Origin: Marinomonas mediterranea MMB-1 | GTDB taxonomy: Bacteria; Pseudomonadota; Gammaproteobacteria; Pseudomonadales; Marinomonadaceae | DNA length: 64,000 nucleotides | Assembly (NCBI RefSeq): GCF_000192865.1 | Contig: NC_015276.1 | Coordinates: 1,178,001-1,242,000 of the forward strand | Direction of reading: 5' to 3' | Shown: piece by piece, positions 7,783-17,142 of the stretch | Position numbering within the stretch: the stretch's first letter is position 1 | Layout of the letters: each line of letters begins with the position of its first letter | Translations under genes and position numbers: made by a program | Notes under the pieces: model-generated | What the model saw: only the letters and a program-made list of their open reading frames with translations | The model's database searches: none | Told to the model about the DNA's origin: nothing

Positions 7783-9225
7783 ATGGCACTTCACACAGTT
7801 GAGAAAATCGGCGGTACGTCAATGAGTGACTACCGTTCAGTTAGAGACAATATCATCTTCCAGCCCTCCGTCAGCTCGGATTTTTATAACCGAATTTTTG
7901 TGGTTTCTGCATACGGTGGTATTACCGATAAGTTATTGGAGCATAAGAAAACCGGAGATGCGGGTGTCTACGCCATGTTTGCCAAAGAGCGAGAGCAGGA
8001 AAACTGGCTGTCGGCTCTTCAAGCGTTACGCAGTCATCTCGAAGCGATCAACCTTAATCTATTTGGAGAAGGCGAGATTCTTGAAGAGGCCAACCATTTC
8101 GTAGGTCAACGCTTAGAAGACGCGCAAAGCTGTTTAGAAGACCTTAACCGTCTCTGTAATCATGGCCACTTTGCGATTGCTGAGCATTTGGCGACAGTAC
8201 GTGAAATGCTGGCCAGTATTGGTGAAGCACACAGTGCATGGAACATGGCTCGTTTGCTTAAACGTGATGGTGTTAATGCTGTTTACGTTGATTTAACAGG
8301 GTGGCAGAGCCCGTCGCACATGTCGTTGGATGAGCGTATCGTCTCAGCATTCGAAGACATTGATCTTGCGACACAGTTACCGATTACAACGGGTTACGCT
8401 CACAGTGAAACTGGCCTAATGTCTACTTTTGATCGTGGCTATTCTGAAATGACGTTTAGTCGCATTGCGGTGTTGACGCACGCGAAAGAAGCGATCATTC
8501 ATAAAGAGTTTCATTTAAGTAGTGCTGACCCTCGTCTAGTTGGAGAGGGTAATGCTGTTCCAATTGGCCGCACAAACTACGACGTAGCCGATCAACTGGC
8601 GAATTTGGGGATGGAAGCCATTCACCCTAAAGCAGCAAAAGGATTGCGTCAAAACAAGATCGCCTTGAGAGTGAAGAATACCTTCGAGCCAGAGCATACC
8701 GGTACTCTTATTACGGGTGACTATGTCAGTGACTCGCCTTGTGTTGAAATCATTGCGGGTTGTCGCAGTGTGTATGCGATTGAAGTATTTGATCAGGAAA
8801 TGACTGGCGACATCGATGTTTTTGATACGGCGATTATGAAAGTGTTGCGTCAACTGAATGCACATATCATCGCAAAAGACATTAACGCAAATACAATTAC
8901 GCATTATCTTGGTGTTAACCTAAAAAATCTGAAACGCATCATGGCGATTCTACAGTCGCAATTTTCTGATGCAGAAATTAGTCAGCGTAAAGTAGCGATC
9001 GTTTCTGCAATCGGGTCCGATATGAAAACGACTGGCATGCTTGCTAAAGCAGTGAAGGCGATCGCAGAGCAAGAGATTAACGTTATTGCAATGCACCAAT
9101 CAATGCGTCAGGTTGATATGCAGTTTGTGGTAGACGAGTCGGATTTTGAGGTTGCTATTAAAGCGCTTCACAAAGAATTAGTGGAAGTGCACGAGCATGG
9201 TCGCGCTATCTGCTTAGCATCCTAG
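7783..9225 (+). CDS. ask: aspartate kinase, ectoine-type (Ask_Ect-like)
   Basis: This enzyme phosphorylates L-aspartate, the first step toward ectoine, lysine, threonine and methionine. The N terminus HTVEKIGGTSMSDY replaces the usual KFGGTSV and matches the specialised Ask_Ect subgroup. The kinase domain fills about residues 1-310 (GYAHSETGLMSTFDRGYSE; HLSSADPRLVGEGN), with two ACT regulatory domains in about 325-480 (ending with NVIAMHQSMRQVDMQFVV). In many marine bacteria this form lies at the end of ectABC-ask clusters, but here no ectABC genes are adjacent. The start ATG at 7783 has CAGG 7 bases upstream. Whether it feeds ectoine or general amino-acid synthesis cannot be told from this window. 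Confidence 0.9.
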   Translation: MALHTVEKIGGTSMSDYRSVRDNIIFQPSVSSDFYNRIFVVSAYGGITDKLLEHKKTGDAGVYAMFAKEREQENWLSALQALRSHLEAINLNLFGEGEILEEANHFVGQRLEDAQSCLEDLNRLCNHGHFAIAEHLATVREMLASIGEAHSAWNMARLLKRDGVNAVYVDLTGWQSPSHMSLDERIVSAFEDIDLATQLPITTGYAHSETGLMSTFDRGYSEMTFSRIAVLTHAKEAIIHKEFHLSSADPRLVGEGNAVPIGRTNYDVADQLANLGMEAIHPKAAKGLRQNKIALRVKNTFEPEHTGTLITGDYVSDSPCVEIIAGCRSVYAIEVFDQEMTGDIDVFDTAIMKVLRQLNAHIIAKDINANTITHYLGVNLKNLKRIMAILQSQFSDAEISQRKVAIVSAIGSDMKTTGMLAKAVKAIAEQEINVIAMHQSMRQVDMQFVVDESDFEVAIKALHKELVEVHEHGRAICLAS

Positions 9226-9255
9226 ACTGACTATAATCAGTGTAAATCTAAAAAT

Positions 9256-9288
9256 GATAATAGACGGTTTATTTAATCGTCTATTATC
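9256..9288. terminator. perfect 11-bp hairpin between convergent ask and avrE genes
   Basis: GATAATAGACG (9256-9266) pairs exactly with CGTCTATTATC (9278-9288) around an 11-base AT-rich loop. It lies just after the ask stop and downstream of the converging effector gene, so it could end transcription from either side. The flanking T runs are weak. Confidence 0.5.
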
Positions 9289-9377
9289 GTTCTCGCTGTT
9301 CAGCCAATCCTTAATTAAATTTCTCCGTTCTCATAAGTGTTTAAGCTAGTACATTTTAGCTCGTACCTATAAAGCGA

Positions 9378-12300
9378 CTAGTCATTCCCTGTTTTGATGG
9401 CAACACTGCCTTTTTCTAATTCTTCTATCATCTCACTCATATCGGATTTAGCGGAGACCAAGTCTCCAGCGAGTTTATAGGAAAGCGGTACATCTTGATC
9501 TCGGCCGTACTCAAACTTGATCGCAGCAGACATTTTTTCCATATAGATAGACGCTGAACTTGAGGCAGAGACAAAGGGAAGTGGGGTGCTGAATCCTTCA
9601 GAATATTCGCCCGACTCAATCACTGAAATGGATTGTAGCCTGCGATTTTCTGGCTTTTCCAACAGTTGCTTGGCCGCGTCGACATCTAACTTGCCGTTAA
9701 TATAGTCTTTTTCTGCTTTATCACGTATATCGTCTTTTAACTCAAGCGTAACGTAAGAGCCCGAAAGTGGCCTTGTTTGCATACTTGTAATCATATCTTC
9801 GATGATAGGGTCGTTTTTGACGAGTTCTTGTATTTGCTTCGCCGCATCACGTTGAACAGAAGGTTTAATAAGCGATCCAATAATTTGACCGAGCTCTTCA
9901 GAGGTTATGTTGTGGCTGTTTCCAAGTATGAGCATAACCTTGTTACCCGCTAGCATGGGGACTTTGGCTTCGTGAGCTGCGTGCTGATTAATGGCTTTTT
10001 TTAATTTCGTAATGGCGTTGTGCTGATCATCATTCGTTACTTTGACCGAATTCGAGAGAAAATGATCTTCTAATAAGTTGAGTTGCTTACCAATGTCGCT
10101 CTCTTTCTTAATGGCTTCTAAAACAGGTTTATGCTGTGCACTAGGGAATACAGAAGCGAGTGCTTTGGTTTGCTTTTCGACGTCAGCGTCTTTTGTTGCA
10201 GGCACCAGTTTCGCTTTGATCTCTCCTCGGGTTTTTAGACTGTTATCAATCACGGCATCAACCGAGGCTGATAAATTGTTGTAGACTGGTATGCCTCCCT
10301 GACCCGTATTGATTGAGGTGCCGGCTGTTAGCGCAATGCTCGCTGATGCCGAGTGTTTGGATAATGTACTTTCTTTTAAAGTAGAGCGTTCTTTAAGCGT
10401 GTCACTTCCTGCGTAGTGTTTGGTTTCGTTGCTCTTTGTCATTATATTGGAGTTTGCGGTGACGCCACCACCTAATCGAATCATGCTCGATGCATTTGGA
10501 TTTTCATTGATAAAGTTCACGCGTGCTCGTGCAGCAAGGTTTAGACTGGCGTCGAGGCTAAATGTCCATTTTGACCCTTGGGTCGTAACGTGATCAATTC
10601 CAAGTTCGATTAAATCGTCTGGTTTGGCATTGCGCTTCGTTAAGGTATTTACAAATGCATCAATGTTCTCATCTTTGATGGTAAACTTGACTTCATTGAG
10701 TGTAGACAGGTCAAAACCACCCGTTAACGAGGCGTTAATACGCGCGTCGGGGCTAAAGTTTTTATCGTCACCATTGATTGGTATCGGAAGGTTGTCGTTT
10801 TTGTGAAGGTCGGGTAAGTAGTTTCGTCCAACACCGAGGCTTGCTTTTATCGATGGCCCTAATGCCCCTTTAATGGTAATGGCGACGCCGTCTTCTGTAC
10901 CGTCAAATTCCATATCATAGCTGCGTTTCTCATTGGCGCTTGCTGACATAAACGTATCGAAAATAGGCGTGACGAGCGGTTCAGGAAAGAAGGCCGCTTT
11001 TACACCGCCGCTGTAGCCTCTTGATAGCGCGATATTGTCTTCGGGTTTGAGTGTATACATGAGGTCTTTGAAAGCACTGCTGAACTCCTGATTGTCACCA
11101 GACTTTAGGGCGGCTTTGGTTAAAATTTTCAAAGCGTTGTCGTCTGAGCTCATGGCTTTGATTAAGTATTTTGATGCATCGTAGTTCGCTTCCGCTTGGC
11201 GGTGGCTTTGGACGCCGCTATCGGTTTGCATTTTTACCGGATTGTTCGCGTATTTTTCACCTTTTAATTTCTCAAGTGATTCGCTAAGTGATGTTACTTG
11301 CTCTGGCGATGCGTCGCCTTTTGCAATCAGTTCTGCGGAGTCGATGAGTCCATTCACTTTCTGCAATGTGAGAGTGTCCAAGACAAGCCTTGCCTTAGAC
11401 AAAGACATCTTATCATCTTGGTCTCTGTTTCTTCCTAATGGCACATCAAGTGCCTGATGGCTCATGTTCAGTTTCTTTTCTGAAAAGGCCGTAAGCAACT
11501 CATTTACTTTACTATTTTCAGAGGCGGGGGATTGTTTCCAGACCGTCTGTAATTCTGCCGTTAGATCGTGTCCAGAGCGGCTAGGATTAAACTGTTGTTT
11601 AAAGTCTTTCAGCTTTGAGGGCTTATAGTTTTCGTTTACCTCTGCAACGCTGTCTTGTTTCAAAATTCCTTGGCTTTTACCCAATGCTATGAGTTGTCTT
11701 AATGCACTGTTTTCAAGTTCTTCTCTAAATGACTCAATGTCTTTTTTAAAGCCCTTGCCCGTTTCGCCCAAGTTAAGTTGATCAATGCGAGTTTTGCTAT
11801 CTGTGACAGAAGTTTTATTTGGATCGGTTTTTATATCCACGTTTAGCGCATCGAGTTCTTTAAACAATGCACTTGCTTGCTGGTAAGTGGTTTGTAGGCC
11901 TTGTCTGCCTTGCCAGTTGTGCTGTACAGAATTCGCCATGGTTTTTATAGGGCGCGGCGTGTCTAATCCAGGCTTAAATATGTGGGCTTTTAACCGGTCT
12001 TTAAATTTGGTTTGTATTGCAGTTGTTTGTTGCCCAGTAAAACCACCGACTTCTGCAGAGGTCGCTACAGAAGCCCCTGTTTTCCCGACATTGTATTTCT
12101 TTGCACTTTTTTCGATGATATTAAAGAGTTTGTCTCGTATCGTTTCTGATGCGTTTTCCGCTGTATTATCGCCTTTATCCCAATGTGAATCAGACTTGAT
12201 AAGTTGGTCTCCGTTTGGACCGTTTATCTGCAGTTTTAAGCTCTTGCTCAAGGTAAGCTGAGCACTTGATAAGTCGGTTTCAGAATCCGGTAACGACTCT

Positions 12301-14912
12301 TTTGACCATTCGGGAGAAGTACCGCCATCGAGCTTACTCCACTTTTCTTCTGGAAGACTGTATAAGCTGCCGCCTTCCGTTAATGCAAACAGCGTTTTGC
12401 TTTTGTCGACCGTGATTGATGTAACTTTTCCGTCAGCTTCTGGGATATTTCCGCGTTCAACTTTAACGTCAGAAATGAGTGATTTGGCTTCCCTGTGAGG
12501 AACGTTTCTAAAAGTCAGTTCGCCTTGCTTGTCCAGCGTAACGTGTTTGTAGCTTCCCAAAACCGCGGCCGATTGAATGTCTTCGGAGGGCGCTTTCTTT
12601 AACCCAGATTGAAGACTGTAACTGTTCCGACGTTGTGTCATGGCAAATACATTATCGTCACCATGCGCAATTTTATTGGACTCTTCTTGCAGCAGAACGC
12701 GTTTTACTTCGCCCTTTTGTACCACGTAAGGGTTATTGTCTGCGCCTCTTGTTAATTCCGATACGTTTTTATCAATTTTTGACCACTTGTTCGTGAGGTT
12801 ATCTTTTGCGAACAGCTCTCCCTTATCGTTAAGAGCGAGTGGCCCTGCTTTTTTAAAGTTTTGAATCTGTAGACTGGACTCATCGACGGTTTTTTCAAGC
12901 CCGAGCGTATTGTCGAGTACGAGAGAGTCGCTTAGGTTCCAACCGGGAGAGAAGGTCTTTCCATCTGAGTTGAGTGCGCATAAATGGTTTTGGCCCTTCT
13001 TGTCTTTAATGGTAACGGCAAGGTTGCCATCTTCGAAATGGGAAAAGCGCTTATATTTAATATCGGTACCAAAGGCGTCCTCTAGTGCCGATTGCGGGTT
13101 CGCATCAAAGGTAATTGCCGCCTCTTGTCTGAGTGGCGTTTTGGCAATGAGGATTTTGTTTTCTGAGTCGATGGCAAAAAGCTGGTCATCGCTAAAACCA
13201 ATGGACGTAAAGTCTGTTTTGGAACCCGCTTTATCTGACATAGAGGGGCCGTATCGAGCAGGGAGATCGAGCGTCATATCAGCAGAGGAGTCGACTTGTG
13301 GTTTAAGTCGAATGCGAAGCTCTCCTTCGTACTGAGAGTCAGCTTGCTTGACGATACTGCCGTCGTCGGTTTTTAGAAACCCTTGCTGGCTTTCTCTATG
13401 ATCCGCTTTTAGTAGGAAGGCGACTTCGTTTTTGGCATTTACGTCGGCGCTAATAATATCTTGAGGCATGTTCGCACTTGCCTGCTGTGTGGACACATTG
13501 ATGATTTTTCGGTCGTCTTTGATCGCATATACTTGGTTATCAGAGCTCATAATGAGACTGCTGATATTCTCGTCTGCTTTTTTCCACTCGGTTTGCCCTG
13601 TGAGATTGGATTTCGCTTTATAGAGATTGCCGTCATGAACTCGCCAATGATTGTCATTTTTGTCGGTATAGACGCCCGTTAATTCGGCAAGGTGGCTTTT
13701 ATCGACAACGTTGTTTGCACGTGCATTAACGAGGTGGTCGCGTATGGAGTCTGGTGGCGAGTTTGGATCGATTACAGGGCGTGATGTGTGTAGCGCACTA
13801 ATGCCAATATCTGCTTTCGAAGTAACTTGAAACACCTTGCCTTTATTGTCTAACGCAAATTGTTGCTGGCCATTTTGATGAGTTTCTAAGGCGACGTATT
13901 TTTGCTTCTTGCGTCCCAGTGTTTGACTGAGAATTGAGCGGATCTCTGGCGCTGTCTCTGCGTCAACGGACAGTGTTTGATTGTTTAATTCCAGACCTAC
14001 GTGGCGTAATTTGTTCGCAGCTGCTTCATTTTTAAAGGTAGAATCCGAACGCATTAACTGTGCTAGGGTGCTTTTTGATTTTGCTCCAGAGGCCGTCGTT
14101 TTGTCGACTCCAGAACTTTCACCTGTATGGTAGGTGGAGACGCTTTCCTGAACGTGAGTAGGTGAATGCAATGGGGCCTTGCCCTCACGTTGCTTAGACG
14201 GTGTTTTGGCCTCAGTGTTATCTTGTGCTACGCCCTTTGTTTTTTCGGATGTTCCTTCTGCATTGCTATCCAGTTTGAATCGACTGCTAAGTGGTTGATT
14301 CAGTTGCTCTCTGATCCTATCTGTTCCTTTAGGGTTCAGTTGGCGGAATGTATCCTCTTCCCCATCCTCGCGGCCATGTTCTGGTATGCTAAGAAGCGTA
14401 CTTGCTGGTCTTGCATCTGGTAGTGCGTGGCGTGATAAGCGTGGCTCATTGGTAAAGGAATCTTGATTTTTTGTTGATGAAGTCGTTTGAGTTTCTGCAC
14501 TGACTGGCGGGCGGTGAATCGGCGAGTTAGTAGAAGTGTTTAAGGTCGACTGATGAGGCTGAGCATTGGGGGTGTTATTTTGCTTGTTCTGTTTCCCTAT
14601 GTTGATTAATAAGCCACATGAAAGCTTTGATAAAAAAGACTTCTTTGACTTTTTTGTGGGAGAGGGGGCTCTATTATTTGAATCCGTCGTAGTTTGCTCA
14701 TCCGCCTGAGTAGAATGTCTAGCAAGCGGTTCGCCATTTGGTGCAGTGCTGCGCTGTTGAAGGTTATTGGGTTTCGGTGCATGTTTGCCTGCATCAGCCA
14801 AGGTTCGGACGTTATCCTCGTTAAATTGACTGTTTTGAGTCGCATGAGAAGAGGAGGCGCCTTCTGCTTTGTGTGAGTGAATGAGTTGACTGATATGTGA
14901 GGTTATTTGCAT
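9378..14912 (-). CDS. avrE: AvrE/DspE-family type III effector
   Basis: This very large hydrophilic protein (1844 residues from the ATG at 14912) matches the length and layout of AvrE/DspE/WtsE effectors. The first ~300 residues are rich in Ser, Thr, Asn, Gln and Pro, as expected for a secretion signal and disordered region. Repeated beta-propeller-like segments follow (GVYTDKNDNHWRVHDGNLYK, LALNDKGELFAKD, HVTLDKQGELTFRN). The C-terminal part holds beta-rich segments (DASLNLAARARVNF) in the region that in this family forms a membrane channel, and ends with a LEKG stretch resembling the family's C-terminal LKK-type motif. GAAGG lies 8 bases before this ATG; the frame is open to 14945. It follows hrpW and shares its HrpL promoter. 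Family effectors cause water-soaking and suppress defence in plants; the host here is unknown. Confidence 0.92.
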   Translation of the reverse strand: MQITSHISQLIHSHKAEGASSSHATQNSQFNEDNVRTLADAGKHAPKPNNLQQRSTAPNGEPLARHSTQADEQTTTDSNNRAPSPTKKSKKSFLSKLSCGLLINIGKQNKQNNTPNAQPHQSTLNTSTNSPIHRPPVSAETQTTSSTKNQDSFTNEPRLSRHALPDARPASTLLSIPEHGREDGEEDTFRQLNPKGTDRIREQLNQPLSSRFKLDSNAEGTSEKTKGVAQDNTEAKTPSKQREGKAPLHSPTHVQESVSTYHTGESSGVDKTTASGAKSKSTLAQLMRSDSTFKNEAAANKLRHVGLELNNQTLSVDAETAPEIRSILSQTLGRKKQKYVALETHQNGQQQFALDNKGKVFQVTSKADIGISALHTSRPVIDPNSPPDSIRDHLVNARANNVVDKSHLAELTGVYTDKNDNHWRVHDGNLYKAKSNLTGQTEWKKADENISSLIMSSDNQVYAIKDDRKIINVSTQQASANMPQDIISADVNAKNEVAFLLKADHRESQQGFLKTDDGSIVKQADSQYEGELRIRLKPQVDSSADMTLDLPARYGPSMSDKAGSKTDFTSIGFSDDQLFAIDSENKILIAKTPLRQEAAITFDANPQSALEDAFGTDIKYKRFSHFEDGNLAVTIKDKKGQNHLCALNSDGKTFSPGWNLSDSLVLDNTLGLEKTVDESSLQIQNFKKAGPLALNDKGELFAKDNLTNKWSKIDKNVSELTRGADNNPYVVQKGEVKRVLLQEESNKIAHGDDNVFAMTQRRNSYSLQSGLKKAPSEDIQSAAVLGSYKHVTLDKQGELTFRNVPHREAKSLISDVKVERGNIPEADGKVTSITVDKSKTLFALTEGGSLYSLPEEKWSKLDGGTSPEWSKESLPDSETDLSSAQLTLSKSLKLQINGPNGDQLIKSDSHWDKGDNTAENASETIRDKLFNIIEKSAKKYNVGKTGASVATSAEVGGFTGQQTTAIQTKFKDRLKAHIFKPGLDTPRPIKTMANSVQHNWQGRQGLQTTYQQASALFKELDALNVDIKTDPNKTSVTDSKTRIDQLNLGETGKGFKKDIESFREELENSALRQLIALGKSQGILKQDSVAEVNENYKPSKLKDFKQQFNPSRSGHDLTAELQTVWKQSPASENSKVNELLTAFSEKKLNMSHQALDVPLGRNRDQDDKMSLSKARLVLDTLTLQKVNGLIDSAELIAKGDASPEQVTSLSESLEKLKGEKYANNPVKMQTDSGVQSHRQAEANYDASKYLIKAMSSDDNALKILTKAALKSGDNQEFSSAFKDLMYTLKPEDNIALSRGYSGGVKAAFFPEPLVTPIFDTFMSASANEKRSYDMEFDGTEDGVAITIKGALGPSIKASLGVGRNYLPDLHKNDNLPIPINGDDKNFSPDARINASLTGGFDLSTLNEVKFTIKDENIDAFVNTLTKRNAKPDDLIELGIDHVTTQGSKWTFSLDASLNLAARARVNFINENPNASSMIRLGGGVTANSNIMTKSNETKHYAGSDTLKERSTLKESTLSKHSASASIALTAGTSINTGQGGIPVYNNLSASVDAVIDNSLKTRGEIKAKLVPATKDADVEKQTKALASVFPSAQHKPVLEAIKKESDIGKQLNLLEDHFLSNSVKVTNDDQHNAITKLKKAINQHAAHEAKVPMLAGNKVMLILGNSHNITSEELGQIIGSLIKPSVQRDAAKQIQELVKNDPIIEDMITSMQTRPLSGSYVTLELKDDIRDKAEKDYINGKLDVDAAKQLLEKPENRRLQSISVIESGEYSEGFSTPLPFVSASSSASIYMEKMSAAIKFEYGRDQDVPLSYKLAGDLVSAKSDMSEMIEELEKGSVAIKTGND

Positions 14913-14944
14913 CGTGATTACCTTCGTAGAATGCGTGTTCTGCA

Positions 14945-14996
14945 TCTCGAAAACGTCCCAGAGCCATACCGCTGGAATTAGGACGTTGTTGCGAGA
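14945..14996. other. imperfect hairpin in the hrpW-avrE spacer
   Basis: TCTCG...AACGTCC (from 14945) can pair with GGACGTT...CGAGA (to 14996). It could be an RNA-processing, attenuating or stabilising structure between hrpW and avrE. No HrpL box is present in this spacer. Confidence 0.4.
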
Positions 14997-15004
14997 GGTT
15001 TAAA

Positions 15005-16441
15005 TTACTGAATTGACAAAGAAGCGGATTCAGGCAGCTTGTACATGCCTTTCACATTCTCGGTCTCAACATTATTGGCATTGACATTAACGGTTGTACT
15101 GTCGCTCTGTACTAACGCGTGTTTTCCATTTGTCGCTGTAACGTTGTTCAGGTTGATATCCCAATCACCTTGTTGGCCACCGTTAGTTCGTACTAGCTTG
15201 CCAAAATCATCGGCTTTAAAGTTGTCGATGGTAAGGCTACCTGGAGCGTTCAATTGGAAGATCTTATCCGCTGCACCTTTTGCACTGCTGTCCTTGATCT
15301 CTACGTTACCCGCACCTTTCATGGTAAGTGCATCTTCACCAACATCGGTCCAGTGAACATTTTCTAACTTAGCGTCACCACGTGTGTGAATGCCATCGGC
15401 GCCATTGTCGCCAATCACGACATTCTTAAGTTGCGCGCCATCTTCTAATATGAAAAGAGGTTTTTGGTCTTCAGATTGACCGCCATCACCTAATGCATTA
15501 CCCGCCGTGAATGTTTTACCAGCGCCGTCGAATGTTTCACCGGCTTTTACAACAATCGGCTCGTTAACGACTTGAGCATTAGATGAGGCAGTTGGGAACA
15601 TCGTTGTCGCCGCTCCGCTTGCACCGGCACTGTCGCTTACACCACCCATTGACGAAGCATCACCGCCAATTGAAGGCGTTCCAGCTGCAGAAGTTGCTTC
15701 ACCTGTCGAAGGTGCTGCTGCAGGTGCGCCTGAGGATGGCATTGCTCCACCAGAAAGTGGTGCGCCGCCTGTTGAAGGCATACCACCGCCTGCGCCGCCT
15801 GTTGAAGGCATACCGCCGCCAGTAGCGCCACTTGTTGGGCTTGCTGAGCCTGAGCTTGGTGATCCGAATGTGTCTTTGTTATTGTCCATCAGTTTACTAA
15901 GCAGTTCTTGAAGAGAGCCCATGCCTTCTGACGTTTGGCCGCTACCGTCTTTTGATTGACCAATCATGTCTTCTAGCAATTTCATCAACAGTTCTTTTAG
16001 TAGAGAGTCGAGGCCCTCTCCAGATTCTAGGGAGTTGGATCCTTCAGCGCCATTGAGGCCTTTTGCATTACTGCTACCATCTAAGCCATTAGTATTACCG
16101 CCATTTAGACCATTTGCTGGCGTGCCAGCGCCACCAGCGTTGCCCAAAGGAGAGTTAGCGCCGCCATTTGCACCACTTCCATTTGCACCAGCAATGGGAG
16201 AACCGTTGCCTTCACCCGCTTGACCTTCTCCCTCACCTTTTCCTTCTCCTTTCATCATTTCCATCAGAGCAAGAATGATTAGGATGAGTTTGGTTGAGTC
16301 TTCGTCTTTTCCTTCTAGAGAAGAGGCTGCTCCAGGGCTGGTCGCTCCGGCGCTCGACTGTCCCGACAGGCTAGACAAGCTATCACCGCCCATTTGCCCC
16401 ATGTTAAACGATTGTGGTATTTGTAAATTTATACTTGTCAT
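15005..16441 (-). CDS. hrpW: HrpW-like harpin with C-terminal pectate lyase domain
   Basis: This is a secreted type III helper protein. The N-terminal half is a harpin: Gly/Ser/Asn-rich, Cys-free, with acidic amphipathic helices (LDSLLKELLMKLLEDMIGQ, LQELLSKLMDN) and GGMPSTGGAG repeats. The C-terminal ~200 residues are a family 3 polysaccharide lyase-type (PF03211) right-handed beta-helix (IVVKAGETFDGAGKTF, GDNGADGIHTRGDAKLENV, DVGEDALTMKGAGNV). The frame runs up to 16531, but that codon lies 9 bases past the HrpL box. The ATG at 16441 has AGGAG 7 bases upstream and is preferred (478 residues). Pseudomonas HrpW binds pectate with little or no enzymatic activity, so binding is the safer expectation. 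It is first in the hrpW-avrE unit. Confidence 0.93.
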   Translation of the reverse strand: MTSINLQIPQSFNMGQMGGDSLSSLSGQSSAGATSPGAASSLEGKDEDSTKLILIILALMEMMKGEGKGEGEGQAGEGNGSPIAGANGSGANGGANSPLGNAGGAGTPANGLNGGNTNGLDGSSNAKGLNGAEGSNSLESGEGLDSLLKELLMKLLEDMIGQSKDGSGQTSEGMGSLQELLSKLMDNNKDTFGSPSSGSASPTSGATGGGMPSTGGAGGGMPSTGGAPLSGGAMPSSGAPAAAPSTGEATSAAGTPSIGGDASSMGGVSDSAGASGAATTMFPTASSNAQVVNEPIVVKAGETFDGAGKTFTAGNALGDGGQSEDQKPLFILEDGAQLKNVVIGDNGADGIHTRGDAKLENVHWTDVGEDALTMKGAGNVEIKDSSAKGAADKIFQLNAPGSLTIDNFKADDFGKLVRTNGGQQGDWDINLNNVTATNGKHALVQSDSTTVNVNANNVETENVKGMYKLPESASLSIQ

Positions 16442-16539
16442 TCTGAATCTCCTATGAGAATTGACCTTCGTTTTGTTCTTTCTGTTTTGGGTTACGTGAG
16501 TGCTTTGCAAACCTGAGAACTTGGTCTTCAAGCCTATCT

Positions 16540-16567
16540 TGGGTGGAGTCTGAAAACTGGAAGTTCC
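16540..16567 (-). promoter_or_regulatory. HrpL box upstream of hrpW-avrE
   Basis: On the minus strand GGAACT, 15 bases, CCACCCA: a match to the HrpL consensus GGAACC-N15/16-CCACNNA. It lies about 100 bases before the preferred hrpW start codon. Confidence 0.9.
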
Positions 16568-16619
16568 GTTGACATGCCCAGATAGCGTGATTCAGGCACG
16601 AGTTGGGACGAATGGGAGA

Positions 16620-16961
16620 TTAGTCAAGAACAAGCTTTTTCAATGTATCGTACAGACCGATAACCACCTCGGGGTGAGCATCTTCGCCTTCAACGCACAC
16701 AAGCTTCCAGCTTCCGCTGTTAGCCCGTTGTGCGGACACTCGTGCAAAAGATTGTGCGTTATCAAAACGCTTGCGCAAGACTGTTCGAATCAATGCTTCG
16801 GAGTGGATGGTGTCTGTTATATGCAACTCTAGAATTGTCGTGCTTTCCGCCGTATCGCAATGCAAACGGCTACCACCGACAAGTGTGAGCGCATACACAT
16901 CGCCAGCCAGTTGATCGTGTGCCCATTTTTCGACGGTGGGGTTATCGTGGAACGAGAGCAT
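16620..16961 (-). CDS. hrpV: HrpV-like negative regulator of the Hrp regulon
   Basis: This 113-residue acidic-to-neutral protein has no signal or membrane segment (WAHDQLAGDVYALTLVGG near the start, DTLKKLVLD at the end). Assignment rests mainly on position and size: it is last in an operon ordered hrpF-hrpG-hrcC-hrpT-hrpV exactly as in Pseudomonas syringae, where HrpV is 115 residues. There, HrpV binds and inhibits the enhancer-binding protein HrpS and is itself relieved by HrpG. The frame is open upstream to 17096, but the ATG at 16961, with AAGGA upstream and a 20-base overlap with hrpT, fits best. No hrpS is seen in the window, so its target is an open question. Confidence 0.7.
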   Translation of the reverse strand: MLSFHDNPTVEKWAHDQLAGDVYALTLVGGSRLHCDTAESTTILELHITDTIHSEALIRTVLRKRFDNAQSFARVSAQRANSGSWKLVCVEGEDAHPEVVIGLYDTLKKLVLD

Positions 16962-17133
16962 ATTCTGTCGTGTCCTTTTCAAGATTACTTCGCATCCCCG
17001 TCCCCCACCAAATGACGAGGTTTTCGTGTGTTGAAATAGGGCGATTACAGTCGCTGATGCCGCATTGATTGCCAGATAGGGAACTACAGCCAGCAAGAAG
17101 TAAGAGAGTTAAACAGATCAGTAGATAACGCAT
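16942..17133 (-). CDS. hrpT: HrpT-like outer-membrane lipoprotein
   Basis: This 63-residue precursor has a lipoprotein signal peptide (MRYLLICLTLLLLAGC, lipidation at Cys16) and a short mature part with two more Cys (QCGISDC). Its place directly after the secretin gene (9-base gap) and its size match HrpT, a lipoprotein accessory to the HrcC secretin in group I Hrp systems. It probably acts as a pilotin-like or stabilising partner in the outer membrane. The 3' end overlaps hrpV. Sequence conservation of HrpT is low, so the call leans on context. Confidence 0.8.
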   Translation of the reverse strand: MRYLLICLTLLLLAGCSSLSGNQCGISDCNRPISTHENLVIWWGTGMRSNLEKDTTEYALVPR

Positions 17134-17142
17134 AACAAAGCC

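Noticed and set aside
12910..13335. Long frames on the opposite strand of avrE
   Set aside because: They overlap a strongly supported effector gene, lack ribosome sites and show no family features.
16442..16531. Longer HrpW start at 16531
   Set aside because: It would start 9 bases after the HrpL box; the later ATG has an ideal ribosome site.
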